Position numbers and translations under genes: made by a program. Below are positions 11,810-23,897 of a stretch of 59,806 bases of DNA, one piece after another. The DNA lies in assembly GCF_000143415.4 (NCBI RefSeq), contig NW_003314288.1:1011879-1071684 (forward strand). Direction: 5' to 3'. The notes below the pieces were generated by a model. That model did not search any database and had not been told where the DNA came from. It saw only the letters and a list, made by a program, of their open reading frames with translations. This DNA is from Selaginella moellendorffii. Lineage: Eukaryota; Streptophyta; Lycopodiopsida; Selaginellales; Selaginellaceae. Every line of letters begins with the position of its first letter. Positions within the stretch are counted from its first letter, which is position 1.

Positions 11810-13760
11810 TTTGTCGAAAGTCTTGAATATGGTCTCAAGGATTTAGATTTAAGCTTGAGTTTACTATTGCTCGTCTACTTCCAATTTTTATTGGAGTTGT
11901 TTCTTCTCTTCTCGTATTTGTTGTATTTGATCTTGCTTTTGTTTCTTGAGTGGATCAAGGTTGTGTTTGTACATTCGATGTTGTGCTAGAGTTTTCTTGA
12001 GTTATAATTTTCTTGAATTTACTTTTTTAGTTTTTTGTTTTTGTTTTTGGTTTATTGTGTTCTTCTTAAGGAAATGTTGTGTAGTTGTAGAATCATGTGG
12101 TATAGACTAACATGATCTTATATATTGGTATTTGTGTTGCTACGTTATACTCAGCTTGGTAAAGTTGATCAGTCTTCAACAAAGTCATTACTTGCCAACT
12201 TCGGGATCAAATAAGTGTGTATACTATGGCTACTCTTTTTAAGAGTTCTTGTTGTGTTAAATTGTTGTAAAGTAATTGTGGCCTACCTTTAATTGTGTTG
12301 TATAAAGTTGTGTGCATCCTCACTATGAGCATCCGCATTTTTCAGTTGATGGTGATATTCAAAAAGTATGAGTTGAGTAGTTGTTGTATTCTAAATGTTA
12401 TTGTCCTCAAGGTTGTTGTTGATACAGGTTTCTAGATTCTTGAATTTTTTATCTTCAATCATTATACATACTTCGATTAATTGTTATTTTTATTCCCTAT
12501 CGTCCCCAAGGAACCTCCACTTGTTAAATCCTTAGTATTTGATTTCTATTTGCTTGGTTGCTTCTTAATAGCTCATCTGATAAATGTATATTTTTGTTTT
12601 CAATAATGTGAAAAAGAAATGCAAGTGCATATTAATATGGTAGATGGTATACTATTACCAAAAAGAGTTTGGGATAGTTTCCATCGAACTAGACTACTTA
12701 TTTCCAACTTACTTGAAACATCAACAAAAGAAGAGATTGAGATTCCACTATAATCCCACCATAAAGTTATGTTGTGTAGAGCATCTTGAGGGTCTATAAC
12801 AATAACTAGTCCCTCAGCCACAACTGCATATATAGCATCCACTATCTTCAGAAGAGCTTTATACCATATACTACAAGCATTTATATCTATAGAAGACCAA
12901 CCAAAATTAGGGATATTCTTGCCTTCGAAAATATTTTTATTCTCTATCTTCTATGGAATAACATCTTCATCATTATTCCTCTGTGTTCCAATTGTATTTC
13001 CCTAAGAGATTTTGGTAGGAAACATCTCTATTGGAGACATTAGTTGATTCTACTTCTATATAGAAAACCCACTAACATCCAAGTCACCTGTAAGGGGGGA
13101 GTAATTCGAGTTAAACACCTTAATAATGCAAAGAAAAACACATCTAACTTTTAAAGAAGCACAGTGACAAATGCATATAGCATCTAAAGATTCTATTCTT
13201 CCCTTTGCAATTGATTCTCCATTATCTGAAACAATCTCTATTACATCTCCTTCAACAAATTGAGAAAAACAAAGAAAATTACAAATATCAAAACACAAAT
13301 AGAAGGAAAAAAGTACAAAAGAAAGACAAGCAAATAGAAAATTAAAAAACAAAGCTCCTTTTGTGAATATGAGAAAACAAAACATGAAAATATGTAGTGA
13401 AAATAATAAAAATGCATAAAATAAGAACACACAAAGTCAAAGAATTTCTAGCACGCACTTGCATGCTAAAGACCTAATTTAATGTATTGATGAAAGAATA
13501 TGAGCTCACAATAAACCAAAGTCAAATTAAGAGAGAAACAGATTGGTAAGTGCAATGACCAGAGAAATGGGGGTTACTTAACTTTGAACAAACATGGTCT
13601 CACACTCATTTTTCAAAAATGTAAAGATTTTTAACACTCTCTCTCTCATGGTCTTTTGTTTTTTTAAGCTAGCATGTGGGCTCATGCCTAGCCAAACTCA
13701 AATTTAAGTTTCTCCAAAGAAGCTTGAGATTTCTTGGAGTGCACTTGTACACTTATAGAC
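11745..13760. repeat. Diverged dispersed repeat, copy 2
   Basis: Homologous to 1-1940 in the same orientation. It overlaps the 5' side of the minus-strand gag relic at its left end and the transposase-module fragments at its right. The order gag leader, module, then degenerate flank is kept in both copies, so this composite was duplicated as one unit. Confidence 0.75.
12600..13430 (-). pseudogene. Decayed transposase N-terminal region (two modules)
   Basis: On the minus strand, 13250-13150 reads VEGDVIEIVSDNGESIAKG, and 12840-12620 reads VVAEGLVIVIDPQDALHNI followed by a SSLVRWKLSQTLF-like end. Both align, in the same order, with the N-terminal half of the transposase at 31188 (first module VGEKVYILNGG; second module VVAEGLATVVDPRDAVANQ ending in IGSIVRWKLRHLVF). 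The two pieces are separated by non-coding sequence that could be an intron. There is no catalytic part. It is therefore a relative of the transposase gene carried by the 12-kb element, or of another family that shares the module. Confidence 0.55.
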
Positions 13761-14420
13761 CAGTTTTGGATGACTCTCTCTTGTAAATATTTGTTCTTTT
13801 GTTTTGAGATTTCTAGGCATGCACTCTCATGCCTATAGACAAGTATGGGATGACTCTCTTGTAAATACACTACACTATCATATGGTCTCACGCCAAGCAA
13901 TACTAAAATACGAATGTATATTCTTTATAATAATGGAAACCATATGTTTTGAGGAAAGAAAAACTTACCATGCCCATAAACAAACCAAAACAGTGTGGGA
14001 GAGATATGTGCTTAGGATGAGAGGAAGGAAAAATCCCTCCTAAGATATGATCAATGAACCAGTAGTGGTGAACCCTAGAGAACCCAAATAATAAAACCTA
14101 GGCTAAGAGGGGGAAAATTTGAAATGCAAGCTTGACAAAGAATTTGAAATGCAAGGGTAGTATTATGATACTAATAGCTTGTATCAGTTTTGTTTGAATT
14201 TAGGCTATTTAATGTTGTCATATAGTTCTCCATAAAAAAGATTTTTCAAAAAATGAGATAACTAGAAATGTTTTTAGTATTTATCGAAATTTTGTTTACA
14301 AGATTATATAATGAGAATTATGGCTTGAAATTTATTATTGAAGAGGAGCGCAGTGCTGCTGCTGAGATTCACAACAGCAGCATTGGATCTTGCATTGCTG
14401 GCTATAGCAAACCCACTGCA
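13761..14420. other. AT-rich intergenic sequence
   Basis: No gene is recognised here. Short frames have no domain and no splice support. Confidence 0.4.
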
Positions 14421-14422
14421 CT

Positions 14423-16152
14423 TCACACTAATCCTCCATGGAACACCATGGACTCATATGCAAGAGGCGGAGGACTATGCTCCTCATCAGCTAGATTTCT
14501 GAAGACTCTCCTATGCCCAATCCTCTGTGCGTCCCGCTCTCCATCCATGGGGGGGGGGGGGGGGGGGGGGGGGCCCCCCCCCCCCGGGGGGGAAAAAAAA
14601 AAACAATTTTGGGGCCCCCCCCCCAAAAAAGGAAAAAAAACACCCTAAACCCCCCCAAAAAATTTCCCCCCCCCCCCAAAAGGGAGGGGCCCCCCCCCAA
14701 GGGGGGGGGGGGGGGGCGGCTCACGGCATGGCTGGATATCAATGATCGATGTTTGGGTCAACACATCAAAACAGTGAAGAATCAAGTCTGAACTGCTCTG
14801 AAGATATTCTCCAGCATCACATAAGGCAATGCATCACTCACAAGGCTGGACTGGGACGTAAATTCCGCAGCATGCATCCCTCGATTCATCTCCCCATGGT
14901 TTTTGCATGCGGTAAGAAACATTGCCCATGCTGGCAAAGGATATTCTCCAGGACATCCTCGGCCTCTTTCAATCGCCCTAGTCGTCTGAGAGCATCAACA
15001 ATGCAGGTGTAGTGGTCTTGCAAAGGATCCAATCCATTGTCAAAGCTCATTGCCATGAAGTAGCTCACTGCTTCCTGACGAGCCCCAGATGGCTACACGC
15101 TGTCAAAACGATGGCAAACGCTGCCTTGTCGGGGTCAAAGCCGTGAAGAAACATCGTCCAAAAGAGCTGGATCGCAGAATACGCATGGCCGGTCTGGGCA
15201 TATGCTGCTAGCATCGTGTTCCAGGAGAGCAAATTCCAAGTTGGTATTCTATCAAACGTCTTCTTTGCCTCACAAATATTTGCATCTATAGTTGTATACC
15301 ACGAGAATTGTGTTCCATGAATAGGTATGCCAGCAGCAACACAAAGAAAATGCATTGTATAGAGTCTTTGAAACGACCTCTCTGGGCATACATAGCATTC
15401 AATTAGGTACATCAAACAAGATCTCTGTGTGGCATTGCTTCAAAAAATTTCTTTCCTTGATCAGTGTCACCGTTTTGCACGTGTGACTTGATCATAATCG
15501 TCCACAAAAGTATGCTGTGCAGAGGCATCCTATCAAACAAACTCTTGGCTTGAATCCAATCCCCATTTTGGGCATAGCAGCAGTGCATTGCCCTCTAGAG
15601 GATCGTGTTTTGGTGGACAATCTCCTGGAAGACATCCTCCACCTCCTCCACGAATCCATTCTCTGCAAACATGATGAGCATCACCGCACGAGTGATACTG
15701 TTCTTCTCGGGCATGGAATCAAACGTGGCCTTTGCATTGCCCACTCGCCACGCTGTGCGAAACCCTGCACGAGGATCGTCCACACTACCACATTCATCTC
15801 AGGCATCCGATCCAGCACCTCTCTTGCTCGCCCAATCTCTCCGCCGCGAGCAAATCCCCACAGCAGTGTTGCCCACGTCTTGCAGTTCCTCTCGGACATC
15901 GCATCAAACACCACCTTGCTCGATCCAATCCGCCTGCAATCGCCCAGCACCTTGACCATCGCAGTGGAGGAAACTATGTCCCGCACTGCCATTCGATTGA
16001 ATGCTGCCTTGGCCTCGCCCGGATGCCCACTCTCGGCATATGCGCTCACGAGCACCGTCCACGACACGATGTTCTTGGCCGGCAATGCATCAAAGATCCT
16101 TCTCAATTCCTCCAAATGCCCACACCGCGTGTAGACAACCAGCATTTCCATA
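14423..16152 (-). pseudogene. PLS-class pentatricopeptide repeat (PPR) pseudogene
   Basis: The minus strand carries successive 31-36-residue helical repeats typical of plant PPR proteins: VYTRCGHLEELRRIFDALP, NIVSWTVLVSAYAESGHPGE, CKTWATLLWGFARGGEIGRA, SWNTMLAAYAQTGHAYSA, FAIVLTACSHLGLV and DHYTCIVDALRRLGRLKEAE. The 'ACSHxGLV' and 'LDPLQDHYTCIVDALxRLGRLxEAE' phrases mark the C-terminal P/L/S repeats before an E domain. Reading frame changes near 15740 and 15590, and stops near 15490, 15450 and 15065, break the gene. Beyond the homopolymer artefact, an E-domain-like DGERDAQRI lies at about 14540. Such proteins act in organelle RNA editing or processing; this copy cannot. Confidence 0.8.
14549..14717. 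other. Homopolymer block, probable base-calling or assembly artefact
   Basis: About 170 bases consist almost only of runs of G, C and A (for example 24 G followed by 13 C, then A runs, with alternating G/C/A blocks). This is unlike any neighbouring sequence and interrupts the 3' part of a PPR pseudogene. It looks like low-quality trace sequence rather than genomic DNA. Open frames across it (poly-Gly/Pro) have no meaning. Confidence 0.75.
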
Positions 16153-16553
16153 TATAATATCTATACTGATGACTTATGATTAGTAAACAGAAGTCATAAA
16201 GGTCAAGTACAAGAGACTTGCTATAATGAAACTTCAAACAATTAAACACTGAATAGAGGAAATTGCTAATCCAAAGTCCACCAAGATCATCACATTTATA
16301 CTATTTACAACTCCAGCAAAAACAAACATAAACTACTCATCCTCCATTAATTCTATATTGCATGTTATGGAAGAGAGTGGAGGAGAGAGAATAGGAGGAC
16401 TTTTGTTATTTGTTGGTGATAGAGAAGGAACTCCTATTATCCATAAATGTCAAAAAAGCATAAGAATATTTTTTAGCATATTATTGACATTTGGCAAAAG
16501 TTCCAATGTTATGTCCCCATCCATGATATTCCTCATATCATGAACAATAATTG
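16153..16553. other. Intergenic, nothing recognised
   Basis: AT-rich sequence between the PPR pseudogene and an LTR. It contains no supported feature. Confidence 0.4.
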
Positions 16554-16785
16554 TGTTATGACACGGCATGAAAAGTCACCGATCTAATCTTCCTAAACTA
16601 GACTAGGCCTCCTTTTGAAGTTCCTCACACCCAACCACCCCCGAGCTACCTCAAAAGCTCTTTTGCACCACTGCTCCATAGTGAAACCTAGAGTAGGTTA
16701 AGGTTTTTACCCTAACATGCCTTCATAAACCCTTGAGCCTCCCTTTGATCAACATTGACCACGTGGTCAAAGCTAACGCCTAACA
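16554..16785 (-). repeat. Putative 3' LTR of a Ty3/gypsy element (232 bp)
   Basis: The segment begins TGTTA and ends TAACA, the short inverted termini expected of an LTR. On the minus strand it directly follows a polypurine tract and the end of a gypsy pol gene, so it is the 3' LTR of a leftward-reading element. The lower boundary rests only on the TGTTA terminus. Confidence 0.55.
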
Positions 16786-16799
16786 ATTCTTCCCCCCAA
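16786..16799 (-). other. Polypurine tract
   Basis: On the minus strand TTGGGGGGAAGAAT immediately precedes the LTR start TGTTAGGCG. A G/A-rich tract next to the 3' LTR is the plus-strand primer of LTR retrotransposons. Confidence 0.7.
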
Positions 16800-17133
16800 C
16801 AAAGTCCTTGTCCCAAGGATGAGTCCCAAGGATCACCTTTTTTGGGGAACCCTACTCAAGCTCCTAATCCATCTTCCACAACTGTATATAAGGAGGCATT
16901 AGGCCCATCGCTTCGAGATAGTATACCTTTCAACTGGCTAACATAAAATATTAGATGAATGTTCACCTTAGTTGGCAGCTACACTTGATAAGCCGCTTTA
17001 CCAATGTGCTCCAGCACTTCATATGGACCAGCATACCGATTAGAAAGTTTATCAATCTTTCCATTCCGCAAAGGCATTAAGGTGTTCTACTGCTCACTTG
17101 ACGGAAAGATCCCTTGCACAAAGACGAGATCAC
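16800..17133 (-). pseudogene. Ty3/gypsy integrase C-terminal fragment
   Basis: The minus strand at 17120-16940 reads DLVFVQGIFPS, then LSNRYAGPYEVLEHIGKAAY, then HLIFYVSQLK. These are the GPY/F-type C-terminal region of a gypsy integrase and the HPVFHVSQLK-type phrase that follows it. Stops are present (for example just before the LPTKVNI-like stretch). The reading ends abruptly at 17133, where the first large LTR-like unit begins, so the pol gene was cut by that insertion. The rest of this pol was not found in the window. Confidence 0.75.
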
Positions 17134-18119
17134 TGTAAACGACTAAACTTTCCATTCTACTTTAGTCACTTAACCACACCTCCGACCACTTGGAGGAGTC
17201 TCATTCACAACCTCCATAAGTCCAATTCAAGACTTGGGACTTGCTAGCCCCAAAAATGGCATCCATGCCACTCAACCCTTGCACCTGGTCCAACTGCTCC
17301 ACATGTCTGATCCCATGACCGACACTCAAAGGTATCACCGACATAGCAGCCTATTACGCTAAGGCCATGCCCAATCACCTTTGCCGCACTGGTAGTCCAA
17401 TACCACTTGTATCACAATCCCGTCTCTCCAAGACTGGGCCATCCGTCCACGAGTGGTCAACCCAGATCCACTCTTTAGCATCCTTAGGATGCCCACTGAC
17501 AAGGGGAACAGCCTTCCCCAATATCCCTCTGTCAGTCCTCATTAAATCCCTTTTTGCCCTTGGCCGTGTTTGCCAACACTGCCACTGGATCGAGGCCCAC
17601 AGGTCTGACCACTAAGTCCCATGGTCCTTTGGGACTTCCTCACCACATGCCCGTATCCTTGGCCACCACACCAAAGGACTGCTCCTTTTCCTTTCCACAG
17701 TCTGGGACTTGGGGACAACACTTCGGAACACCGTGGCCTTATGCGAGCCACCTGGGTACTCTCCCCGCCTTCCGCCTTTGGGTGCTCTAGCCATGGGCTT
17801 AAAGTGAGGTTTCGTTGAGCCACGCTTGGTATCCAAGTAGGTAGTGCCACCTAAACTTGGACTGGGAGCATTGGCCAGTCAATCTCCCGGGGGAACTAGA
17901 GCCGGCTCTTGAACACTTCACCAAGCTACCCTGCTTGTCGGTCCGTATTCACTCTAGTCTTGGACTTCCCGTGGTCAGTTCATCACCCAACACTAGGTTT
18001 GGCCTTCCTGGGCCAAATTGGCCTTTCCTGGCCAAACTGGCTCCACTGCAGTCCTCCCCATTACTATACTTTTGGAGCTCACCAAACCCCCTAGGGTCTG
18101 GGAGACGAACACTTTGGGC

Positions 18120-18645
18120 TTTCACCCTCTCAGACTCGAACTCGGACTCGGACTCGGACTTGGACTTGGACTTGGGCTCGGGCTCGGTCTCGGCCTTGGC
18201 CTCGGTCTCGGTCTCGGTCTCAGTCTTGGTCCCGGTCTCGGTCCTGGTCTCGGTCTCGACCTCGGACTCCATCTCGGGTCCTTCTCGGACTCCATCTTGG
18301 ATTCCATCTCAGACTCCGTCTCGGTCCATCTCAGACTCCATCTCGGACTCCGTCTCGGTCCATCTCAAACTCCATCTCGGACTCCATCTCGGACTCCATC
18401 TCGGACTCCACCTCGGACTCCATCTTGGACTCCATCTCGGTCCATCTCGGACTCCATCTCGGACTCCACCTCAGATTCCATCTTGGACTCCATCTCGGTC
18501 CATCTCGGACTCCATCTCGGACTCCATCTCGGACTCCATCTCGGACTCCACCTCGGACTCCACCTCGAACTCCATCTCGGGTCCATCTCAGACTCCATCT
18601 CGGACTCCAACTCGGGTCCATCTCGGACTCCATCTCGAACACTTC
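18120..18645. repeat. Degenerate 6-/12-bp satellite (CTCGGACTCCAT family)
   Basis: A block of ctcggt/ctcgga hexamers runs into about 30 imperfect copies of ACTCCATCTCGG. Because the period is a multiple of three and TAA, TAG and TGA are rare in it, all six frames stay open for hundreds of codons (Ser-Asp-Ser-Ile or Gly-Leu-His-Leu repeats). It is a repeat and not a gene. The same array is in the second unit at 36288-36830. Confidence 0.9.
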
Positions 18646-21600
18646 CACGTGTCATGTGTTGGTCCTTTTGGGTCCCTTTTTGGAACCTCGCTTATTGCTT
18701 GCTTTGTGCTTGTTCCTCGAGCACTTTGTTGGGAGTTCCACTCCCGCTCTCGACCTTTCAAGTTAGAGCTTTTAGTCCAAACGTGTTACGCTCGTTTGGC
18801 TTTTGCTTCAGCCACTACCACGTGGCACCCTTCCGGCTCCACTTTGAGGCCTAGGGATTTTGTGTTTCACAACTCCACCACCCATAGACAAAGTTCGATG
18901 TCGTCATCGAACGGTAAACCTTTTTATAAAGTAACACCCGTAGGTATTACCATTTCCATCCTTGGCACCCAGCCAATATTTATCTATGGTTTGACCCCGA
19001 AGGCTCACCATGCCTTATCCATCCTCTAAGGAGCATAGTCTCTCCAACATAGAGACTCCCTCGACCACCTAGGGTGGTTGGCTCCCTTTTATTGGTTTAG
19101 TTCTTGCTAAACCCGTTAGAGCCACCCTCTCTAACTCAATTCCACTACTCATTCTCGAGTAGTCTCAGATTCCATTAACATAACCTCTGCACTTTGGAAC
19201 TTTTAATTTTGACTTCTCCGAGTCAATTTCCTAGGTGTCTCCGACACCTTACGTTGCATATGGTGCAACTCCACTTCCCTATCCTAGGAAGTTCCTCACT
19301 TGAGGGTACCATCATCCTCTCTTCGATATCGTGCCACCTTTGGCACTAAGTTCCAGTTATCATAAATGGTGCTAGGGCTGCCCACGGCCCTATTATTTGG
19401 CTACCTTACTGCTCCCCCCTTTGGAGCATCCACTTTCGCCAAATCGGAGCGGTTGGGAATCCATCCTTGGGGAAACATTGCCTTTCCCACAATCCGTTAG
19501 CACCCAACACATTGGTATTTTCGGCCTAACTTTGCCATTTGGATTCTTTCCCATGATTCTCATGGCTCTTTTCTTAGCCACTAGTTTTTTGCTCCTATCC
19601 TTGATTGTTGCACCCAGAAACATAGGATCGCTACCTCCATTTTTGAGGTTTCCTTTCGTTCCATGGCAAACACTTTGCTTTGCCAAGTCCAGAGGGTATT
19701 CACCCCTAGTACGTCTCATTAACATTTTCTTCTGTGGGCTCCATCCACGGCCCAACTTTTTGAGACCCTCCCTTAGATCTCTTATAGAGACTACTTTCCT
19801 CGGACTTACTATGCCATAGCATTGATATAGCTCATTTCCCTTAGGTGTTGTTCCCACGTGGTCACCTTGACCAAGCCACACCTTTATCAATAGTTCAAAT
19901 CAACACTTTGAACTAGGAATCATATTCCTTAACCCAAACAAAAACATTATCCTTGTTTAGCCATAAGATCATCTAGTGATCTCATCTTAACCCCTTAATA
20001 GGTCTACCAATAGGAACTAGGTCTTCCAGACCCTTCTAAGTTGTTGACTATGACCCCGGGGGCATCCCCCACACTTGGCAGTGCACCCAAGCTAGCCCTT
20101 CCGGCCAAGGATCTATAGCAACTGAAACTGGGTGTCCCCATCTCATTCACCACGTCCTTGGTGCCCTTTGCACCAAAGTGTTCAAGTTAGATATGCCGAG
20201 CTTTCACTCTAAGCAATCTAACCGTGCATCACGACTCCGAGGCATCCCTCGCTTGGCAGTGTGCCCAAACCAGTCTCCTCACTGAGAGTCCATAATCACC
20301 GAAACATGAGTGTCCTCATATTCCAAACCATCACCACGCCCTAGTGATTTGGGACTCAAACCCAAGCACTAGAGGGTTGGGACTCAAACCCAACCTCCGT
20401 ATATGCATCTACGGATGGCATCACCTAGGATGCCTGGCGTGACTCCCCACGCCGGTGCACTAACATTTACTTAAAGCACACTATAGATCACAGCTTAGAA
20501 ACCTAGTTCCTCCGCACTGCCAAGTCCTCTCACTTGGCATGTTTGTGATTCTGCATGGACTCCTCCATGCTCGGCCCCATGGGCCACCCCTTTGGAGTTG
20601 GCTCCTTCAACTAGGGTATTCGTTCCCCCCCAACTTGCCAATCTCACTTAGCAAGTCATCCGGCCACCATAACATGGTTCATGCATAAGCGTGAAAGTCC
20701 TTAACCATCGACTTTCATTCAAAGCTCTCTCTTTGAACACTCAGGAACTACTTCCCCAACCTTGATAGCCTCGCCTCATGGCCAACTTCAAGACCACGCT
20801 TCTGCTGTGCCACTCTGATTTTGCGCGCTCTAGCAACCATTTACACTTGGCCTTTCTAAGTACTAAGCTACCTAGAATCGTCTTTGGGAACTTGAAGGAA
20901 CTCTGTCCCTTAGCTTGCTAAGGCCTCTCCTTTCGCAAGCTTTCCAATTGCCATATGGTCTAGCATGGACAATTCCATGCTTTAAACTCTTCATGGCACC
21001 ACAGTTACTAGTAACAACATACTCGAGCGCCCACTTGATTCTCCACTCCCAACTGACATAACCACCCTTGGTTATGCTCTTTGATTCCTATGGTTTGGTT
21101 CTATCCCCTTACTACTTGCTTTTGGCCTCACACATTTCCTTCGGTTATTCGCCTCCAAATTAGGAGGATAGCTTTGCACTTTCTATCATGCCTTAGCAAG
21201 TATTCTTAAGAATGAACCTACCCTACAGCTTAGGGAGTGGTTCCTCAATCTGGGTATGCTACCTTATAATCCCACACACCAAGATTAACATTGCTACATA
21301 TGGGCCTTTATATGCCCATCACTAGCCTTGCCAAAATTCCATTTTAGCCTTTATCCAATTCGGATAAATGGACTTCTTCCTTCTTTACAACCTTGGACAT
21401 TTGGATAACACCTTCTACCCATCATTTATTAGGGATTTAGTTCCTTGGGCCTTATTTATTGCCCTCGCGATATCGAACACCACCTCCGGGTGTTCTAGAG
21501 TGTTTGGGTGTCCCAATAATGGCCTCTTTAACAATGAGCATTTCTCTTTTCAACATTGACTTACTATATCGCAACATAAGCAATTTATCCCCACTAAGTG

Positions 21601-22588
21601 TATATCTAACTTCCTTATGCCATTAAGAAGTCTTGGGTAACTACCTTCTACTAGTTTAACAAATTATCTTGCACCTTTTGCTTAGTTGCCTCATAGTTGT
21701 CATGTCTTATAACTCATTGTTGGTGCTTCCACCCCTTCATCATTGTTTTGGTCACCACACTCTACCACATGCCTTCCAGTTTAGGCTATGCTATTTCCAT
21801 TTCCGTTGGGATTCCCTTTGGTGGGGAATCTTATGAACCCACCAACATAACCTCAAGGTATCACACCTTGGCACATTTGGTGTCTCCACACTATTGACCC
21901 CACGAGCCTACCTTTATGACACTACTTATTAGTGTCTAGGTCTTTGCCAAGACTAATATAGTGGTTCCTCATGCTAACTATCCGTTAGCACTGCACCATA
22001 ATGCTTGCACCCAACTCTGGGCCAAAGTTGCTTTCTTCTGGGAACATCTTTCCCACAACTTTAGTATGACATATTCTGCCATTAATGAGATACCTACTGT
22101 TCTCATACTTGGATCTTATGATCCTCCGCATACCTCATGGGGCACCATACACCTCAGTCCAAATGCTTCAACCAATCCCTTAGAATTATTCCTTGACTCT
22201 TATTTGAGTCATCTAGCTTTTTGGACTTTATCATCCGACGACCGGTGAGGTCCTACCTTTGAGGGGCTAGCTCGCTGGAATACAACTTCTTGTATTCAGG
22301 TCCTACTCACAAGGACCATCTTTGCAAGTGTAACTTCGACACTTGATTTGTTCTCTTGGGGCAACCTTTTGCCCCTTAGGACCACTTGTCCATGTGATGA
22401 AAATACTAATTCATCCTCTTAGTACACCCCCAACTCCTTGGGTTGTTCCAGCATTTATTAGAAGTAGCCCTAGCTACCATTTCGAGGACTTGTGTCCTCT
22501 TCAATATTTGACCTCCCATAGTCATCAATTACGGTCTCAAAGTTATGAGCATTAGCCTCAACTATATGAGGGTAATCTTGTGACTCCT

Positions 22589-22592
22589 TTAT
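22589..22592. repeat. Target site duplication TTAT (left)
   Basis: TTAT precedes the left terminal inverted repeat and is repeated at 34945-34948 after the right one. The paralogous unit at about 43431-43454 reads ctcctttattattttagagtc without an insertion, which shows the pre-insertion site. Confidence 0.9.
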
Positions 22593-22616
22593 AAGCTCTA
22601 TTTCGTTAAAGTGGGA
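22593..22616 (+). repeat. Left terminal inverted repeat
   Basis: Twenty-four bases match the reverse complement of 34921-34944 exactly. Just inside, GTGGGAATTGTCATTATCCCAC can form a small hairpin. The same subterminal block ends the 287-bp MITE. Confidence 0.95.
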
Positions 22617-23034
22617 ATTGTCATTATCCCACTTGTAAAATAAGGTTTCCAAACCTTTATATAGTATATAAATATAACAAAATTCAACTGCATTGAGGCA
22701 CATGCCATTTTATTTTAAACAAGGAAATGTCTACTCAATCACTTCTCCTCCCCCTACCACTGCTTCACCTCTCTCTTCTCCTTGTTATCGTCGTCCAATT
22801 TCTTTCCATCCTTTTAATATTGGCTCAGTTGCTCCGAGTCTAGGTGGAGCCCAAGTCCCCATTCAATCTTTACTTTCCCATTATTAATAAAACAACTTCG
22901 TAGACTTCTAATAACATGCTGTAACACTTCTAGTATAATGCAAATCCTCTCAAAGAATTGTCTTTTAATATTAATACAATGGCATGGAACCCCATGCCAT
23001 AATAAGTTACATTTTTAAATAAATACATGCCATC
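22617..23034. other. Left subterminal region of the transposon
   Basis: Non-coding. It holds one full family palindrome (22979-23000, with a GAAC spacer variant) and half-sites near 22695 and 23026. It would contain the 3' untranslated region of the minus-strand gene. Confidence 0.6.
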
Positions 23035-23897
23035 TCAGACTGTTATTTTTTGCCTCCAACACCTATACAATAATCTTGGAATTTCATCACTCTCCACACT
23101 ATCAGGATTTAAACCCAATAGTAATGCCATCTCTTCTCTAATACGTCCACGCTCATGTTCAGTGGTCGAAGAACCCATCCAGTTGAGCAGATTATGGAGA
23201 TGCGGATAGTGCTTGGCTAGACAATATACATGCCATAAATGATGACTGGTGTTTGTCCGATCAAATGGCTTCTGATATACCGTTCCATCTGCCATTTGGT
23301 TGATTTCTGCAGCCACCTCCTGGACTGGCCGGTTCTCTATCACCATCGCTCCAAGCCGTTTTGCAAGGTCCCCCAGAACATATGGTTTCTTCTCCCTAGT
23401 TTCCATACTGCAAGAGATGGGGTGCACTGCATATGTGTGCGTGTTCGCTGCAGTTTTAATCGGCGAGTCATCGATGATGAGGATTTCACTTGAGCTAGCA
23501 GTCCGGTTCATCACTACAGCCTCTGGCTTGACGAAGATGGGCTTGCTACCCCTCACATGGACCATAGTCAAGCAATCCTCCTGCGTTAGGAGAAAGTCAA
23601 ATGGTAATATTACTCGCGTCTGATCGTGCATCATCTGTAGCAACGTTAATGCATTGTGGCGCATCATGGATGTCCAAACTCCCAATTGCAAATTGAACCC
23701 GGCCCTCTGTTTTAAGTGTCGCATGGTCATTATTAGATCCCGCAGTTTCTCCCGTGTGATTAATGTGAATCTGTCTCTTTTGACCAACTTGCGACCGCAG
23801 GCTTTGGAGGGTGCAATGACATTCGAGGACGAGCCATGCTCATGGGAGAAAAGGACACCGTTCAGATCAAAAACGATACAGTACCTTCGCCGTGACT
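23035..23897 (-). other. C-terminal FCP1/NIF-like HAD phosphatase domain (last exon)
   Basis: This exon encodes about 287 residues with HAD motifs in order: motif I VFDLNGVL, motif II region VWTSMM, a conserved lysine region IFVKPEAV and motif IV ILIIDDSP. FCP1/SCP phosphatases normally have DxDx(T/V); here the second Asp is Asn (DLNGVL). Plant NIF-type relatives with a DLNGLL motif exist, as I recall. The acid/base residue is therefore altered and catalysis is uncertain. The rest is helical, with His-rich HHLWHVYCLAKHYPHLH near the C terminus. It is joined to the upstream exon through a 47-nt intron, so it is part of the large product and not a separate gene. Confidence 0.75.

Larger units (their letters stand above)
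17134..22592. repeat. Large LTR-like unit A, left part (interrupted by the 12-kb transposon)
   Basis: Unit A starts TGTAAACGACTAAAC and is about 5.8 kb once the 12.35-kb transposon is removed (it resumes at 34945 and ends near 35234). It is nearly identical to 35290-37006 over its first 1.7 kb and more distantly similar to 39443-43727 over the rest. It holds no recognisable gene. The long open frames between 17.8 and 19.0 kb arise from a 12-bp simple repeat. The beginning and the adjacent PBS suggest an LTR of a leftward-oriented retroelement, which would make it unusually long. Confidence 0.7.

Noticed and set aside
14491-14742. Poly-Gly/Pro open frames
   Set aside because: They run through the homopolymer artefact.
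15517-16157. Plus-strand frames of 116-205 codons opposite the PPR pseudogene
   Set aside because: Antisense shadows of the GC-rich PPR repeats; no domain and no splice signals.
17857-19029. A 390-codon plus-strand open frame and its partners in other frames (Ser-Asp-Ser-Ile or Gly-Leu-His-Leu repeats)
   Set aside because: All six frames are open because of the ACTCCATCTCGG satellite. The protein is pure simple repeat and the same array occurs in the second unit with a different repeat count.
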